Both the position numbers and the translations under genes were made by a program. Shown here one piece after another: positions 61,839-64,000 of a stretch of DNA of 64,000 bases; the stretch's first letter is position 1; every line of letters starts with the position of its first letter. Source of the stretch: Cotesia glomerata. Its lineage: Eukaryota > Arthropoda > Insecta > Hymenoptera > Braconidae. Under the pieces are notes generated by a model. That model ran no database searches and was not told the origin of the DNA. It worked only from the letters and a program-made list of their open reading frames with translations. The stretch is taken from positions 13,601,403 through 13,665,402 of the forward strand of contig NC_058167.1 in assembly GCF_020080835.1 (NCBI RefSeq). Direction: 5' to 3'.

Positions 61839-62869
61839 CGTCGGCACTCATGACTCGCGAAAACGTACAACAATAATAATAAAAAAAAAATAAATAACTT
61901 GCGTATTTTCACATCCATTCCCATTCATTAAAACAAATGCTACTTGACGCGGAAAATGTTCATGCACGACAGGGACAGGATGTCGCGTTTGCGGTCATCA
62001 CGTTCTTTGCCAAATACTTAATTTCTTCCATCTTACATTTTCTATTCATACGTATTACATACTTTACATACTTATAATTATTATTACCTACTGCCTAGTT
62101 TGCTGATCATTGTAATTTTTTCTACTTAACTATTGTGCAATTATTTTTATTATTATTTATGATAATGCATTAGATTACAATTCTTTACATATTATAATAT
62201 ACAGACCGCGCCTAATTACTAACATAATTAATAAACTATTATAGTATAACATAACTAAGTACAACAATATTAACATATTATAAAAATAATAAATTTAACA
62301 ATTTTCTTATTTTTAATTGACAATTTGTAATTGTAATCTAAATGAAAAATTGAATTTTTTATATTTACATTTTTAAAAAATTGTTAATTCAATATTTAAT
62401 TGGATTTTTATGCAAATAATTTAAATTAAGTAAAAAAAACTTAATAAACATTTTTAAAAACTTTCTCTCAGTAAATAAAGTCAAAAAATTTTTATAATTA
62501 TTAAATGAATAAAAATTATATCAACCAATAGAAAAAAAATTAGAATAAATTATTTATTTGTTTTTATATTAGGAAAATTTTTCACGGGGATTACTTTTAA
62601 ATTTATTTTTAATTAAGAAAAAATTAAGAATTTTAACACTAAATATTTTTTTTGTTTGCCTCAAATTTTTTCTTAATAAAAATGTATTTTACAAATTATT
62701 AAAAAATATGTACATACAAATTTATAAAAATTGATATAAATAATTTTTAAAAATTTATACTTTGATTTTTTTTTTTACAAAAAAAAATTATTTTTTTTTT
62801 TATATTTTTGACGATTTGTTAAAATATTAAAAAAAAAAATTAAGTTAAAATATGAACAAAAATTTTAAT
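61839..62869. other. Intergenic AT-rich DNA
   Basis: GC-richer to ~62000 (promoter side of the Gln/Asn-rich gene), then extremely A/T-rich. Nothing further recognised. Confidence 0.4.
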
Positions 62870-63126
62870 TTATTTTTTAAACCCAATCTGAGTCAAAGTT
62901 CCAATAACACCAGGAGCAACAACCCCGGGAAGTTTATAAATTTGAACGGGTCCTCGTCGGCGCCTTTCTAGTCCCGGCGCTCGGTAATTAGGCGTAATAA
63001 CGACAGTCGATCCTGGTTCATAGGCAGGCCGAGGTCGGTACTGGTTCGGGTTGTACCCGTAGTAAGACCCGGGGTTTGAATCTAGCCTCCCGACATCTCC
63101 GGACCGGCTGCCGTAAGGAATTCCAC
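62870..63126 (-). CDS. Last exon of an unrecognised gene (partial)
   Basis: A TTTAG acceptor precedes 63126; reading from phase 1 gives 84 complete codons to TAA at 62870. The peptide is Pro/Tyr/Arg/Gly-rich: GSYYGYNPNQYRPRPAYEPG, then VVITPNYRAPGLERRRRGPV, ending VAPGVIGTLTQIGFKK. GC content is far above the surroundings. It has no Met near its start, so it must be joined to an upstream exon at higher coordinates, which I could not identify within the window. Dibasic/tribasic sites (ERRRR) might be processing sites. Composition resembles secreted matrix proteins like its neighbours; no family recognised. Confidence 0.6.
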
Positions 63127-64000
63127 CTAAAAACAGGAATTTAAATAAACAAATTTGTTAATTATTTAAAAGAGGTATTTATCATACTATAATGATATAA
63201 ATTATTGACAAACATTACTGAATATGTTAATGAATTGTTTTTGAATAAAAAACGTCTGCTGGTGATAAATGTAGTCTATAAATTTGCTATGCTGAAGGCG
63301 TTTTTGAATGTGGTTTCTTATATACATATATATAATATATAATATATAATAATATTGTATATAATATGTTACATTACATTACATTACAGGTAAGACAGGA
63401 GCAAAAGTGAAAGGAGTCGAGAATGACAGAAATACCAGAGATTATTGTCACAAAAGAGATGAACTTTTGGTGTTTACAACAAATATTTTATTACCGAAGT
63501 TACCTTCGATCAAATCGATAAATTTTTTATTTGTTATTAAAGTTATTTATTATTTATAATTTAATTGGTGGCTCATTTATTTGCCAGGGTAAAATTTTGT
63601 AAATAAAAATTTTTATATTAAGACATTTAACTTTGCAATTTAGCGGGATTTGACATTTAGAGCTGTTGCGCGAGATATTTTATTATTTTTAATGGTTATA
63701 TAGTTCAAAGCGATTATTAGGAATAATAACACTAATTACTAGTATTATTTATAGCTTGTAGGATTCGAGAAAGTACAACCGGTTGATGCCGCGCTCTCTG
63801 AGCTGATCCTCAAGCTACGGATGAGTATTTTTATCAACTGTTGGTTTCTTATCAACGTAGCGCTCAGGAAAATTAGTGGATTATATTATCATTGGGAATT
63901 TTTGGTAATTCGGAGGTAAATGAGACACCTTTCCACGGCGTGGGGTAAACTTTTTTTTTATATGAATTTTTTAAATGTTTAATAATTAATTATATGAAAA
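63127..64000. other. Probable intron or upstream region of the 62870 gene
   Basis: It contains AT microsatellites (63321-63370) and an ATTAC pentanucleotide run (about 63370-63390). A GC-richer patch at 63760-63850 has TATAAATA on the minus strand near 63745-63755, which could be a promoter. Just upstream, the minus strand is open for ~40 codons broken by one stop (contains LEDQLRERGINRLYF), too short to call. Confidence 0.3.

Noticed and set aside
1..64000. Possible endogenous virus or full-length transposon coding region
   Set aside because: No integrase, transposase, reverse transcriptase or viral structural frame could be recognised; mobile DNA here consists of small non-autonomous palindromic elements.

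Overview
The window is AT-rich (by eye about three quarters A+T) animal nuclear DNA. It has short GT-AG introns, TATA-type promoters and many small palindromic transposon relics. Gene content (a neurogenin/tap-type bHLH factor, a Cad87A-type cadherin, and secreted low-complexity matrix-like proteins whose signal peptides are split by the first intron) indicates an insect. A hymenopteran, perhaps a parasitoid wasp, is my best guess, but that is inference. Nothing bacterial, plasmid-borne or phage-like is visible.

Layout. 1-15.6 kb is a gene desert. It contains a roughly 2.2 kb compound foldback element (1417-3662) with a relatively GC-rich core, a TIR-type MITE (7191-7354), and several GC-richer islands in AT-rich DNA that could be regulatory. 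15633-17280 (minus) is a two-exon neurogenin/tap bHLH gene. 17.3-26.6 kb is a second desert with more palindromic repeats and one weak small ORF. 26622-34331 (plus) is a four-exon, 1841-residue Cad87A-like cadherin that includes one 4.1 kb exon. Its 3' end converges on a minus-strand five-exon gene (35645-40083) for a 573-residue single-pass membrane protein I do not recognise.

41167-50092 (minus) is a six-exon secreted proline-rich protein of 1010 residues. Its first coding exon appears to be a lone ATG behind a TATA box, 5.6 kb upstream of the rest. 53095-53780 (plus) is an orphan 169-residue protein. 56048-57345 (minus) encodes a 74-residue Gly/Tyr-rich secreted peptide. 59429-61782 (minus) encodes a 453-residue secreted Gln/Asn-rich protein. 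62870-63126 (minus) is the last exon of a further gene of unknown function.

How they may work together. The right half (41-63 kb) holds at least three secreted, strongly biased-composition proteins (Pro-rich, Gly/Tyr-rich, Gln/Asn-rich), all on the minus strand. Each has a 3-nt or 18-nt first coding exon in phase 0, an architecture common in insect cuticle and extracellular-matrix genes. Together with the neighbouring type II membrane protein, they could form a local cluster of apical-matrix or secreted structural genes; this is inference. Exon joins were made by hand from GT/AG sites, reading-frame phase and protein continuity, and all completed genes sum to whole codons. No alignment or database search was possible.
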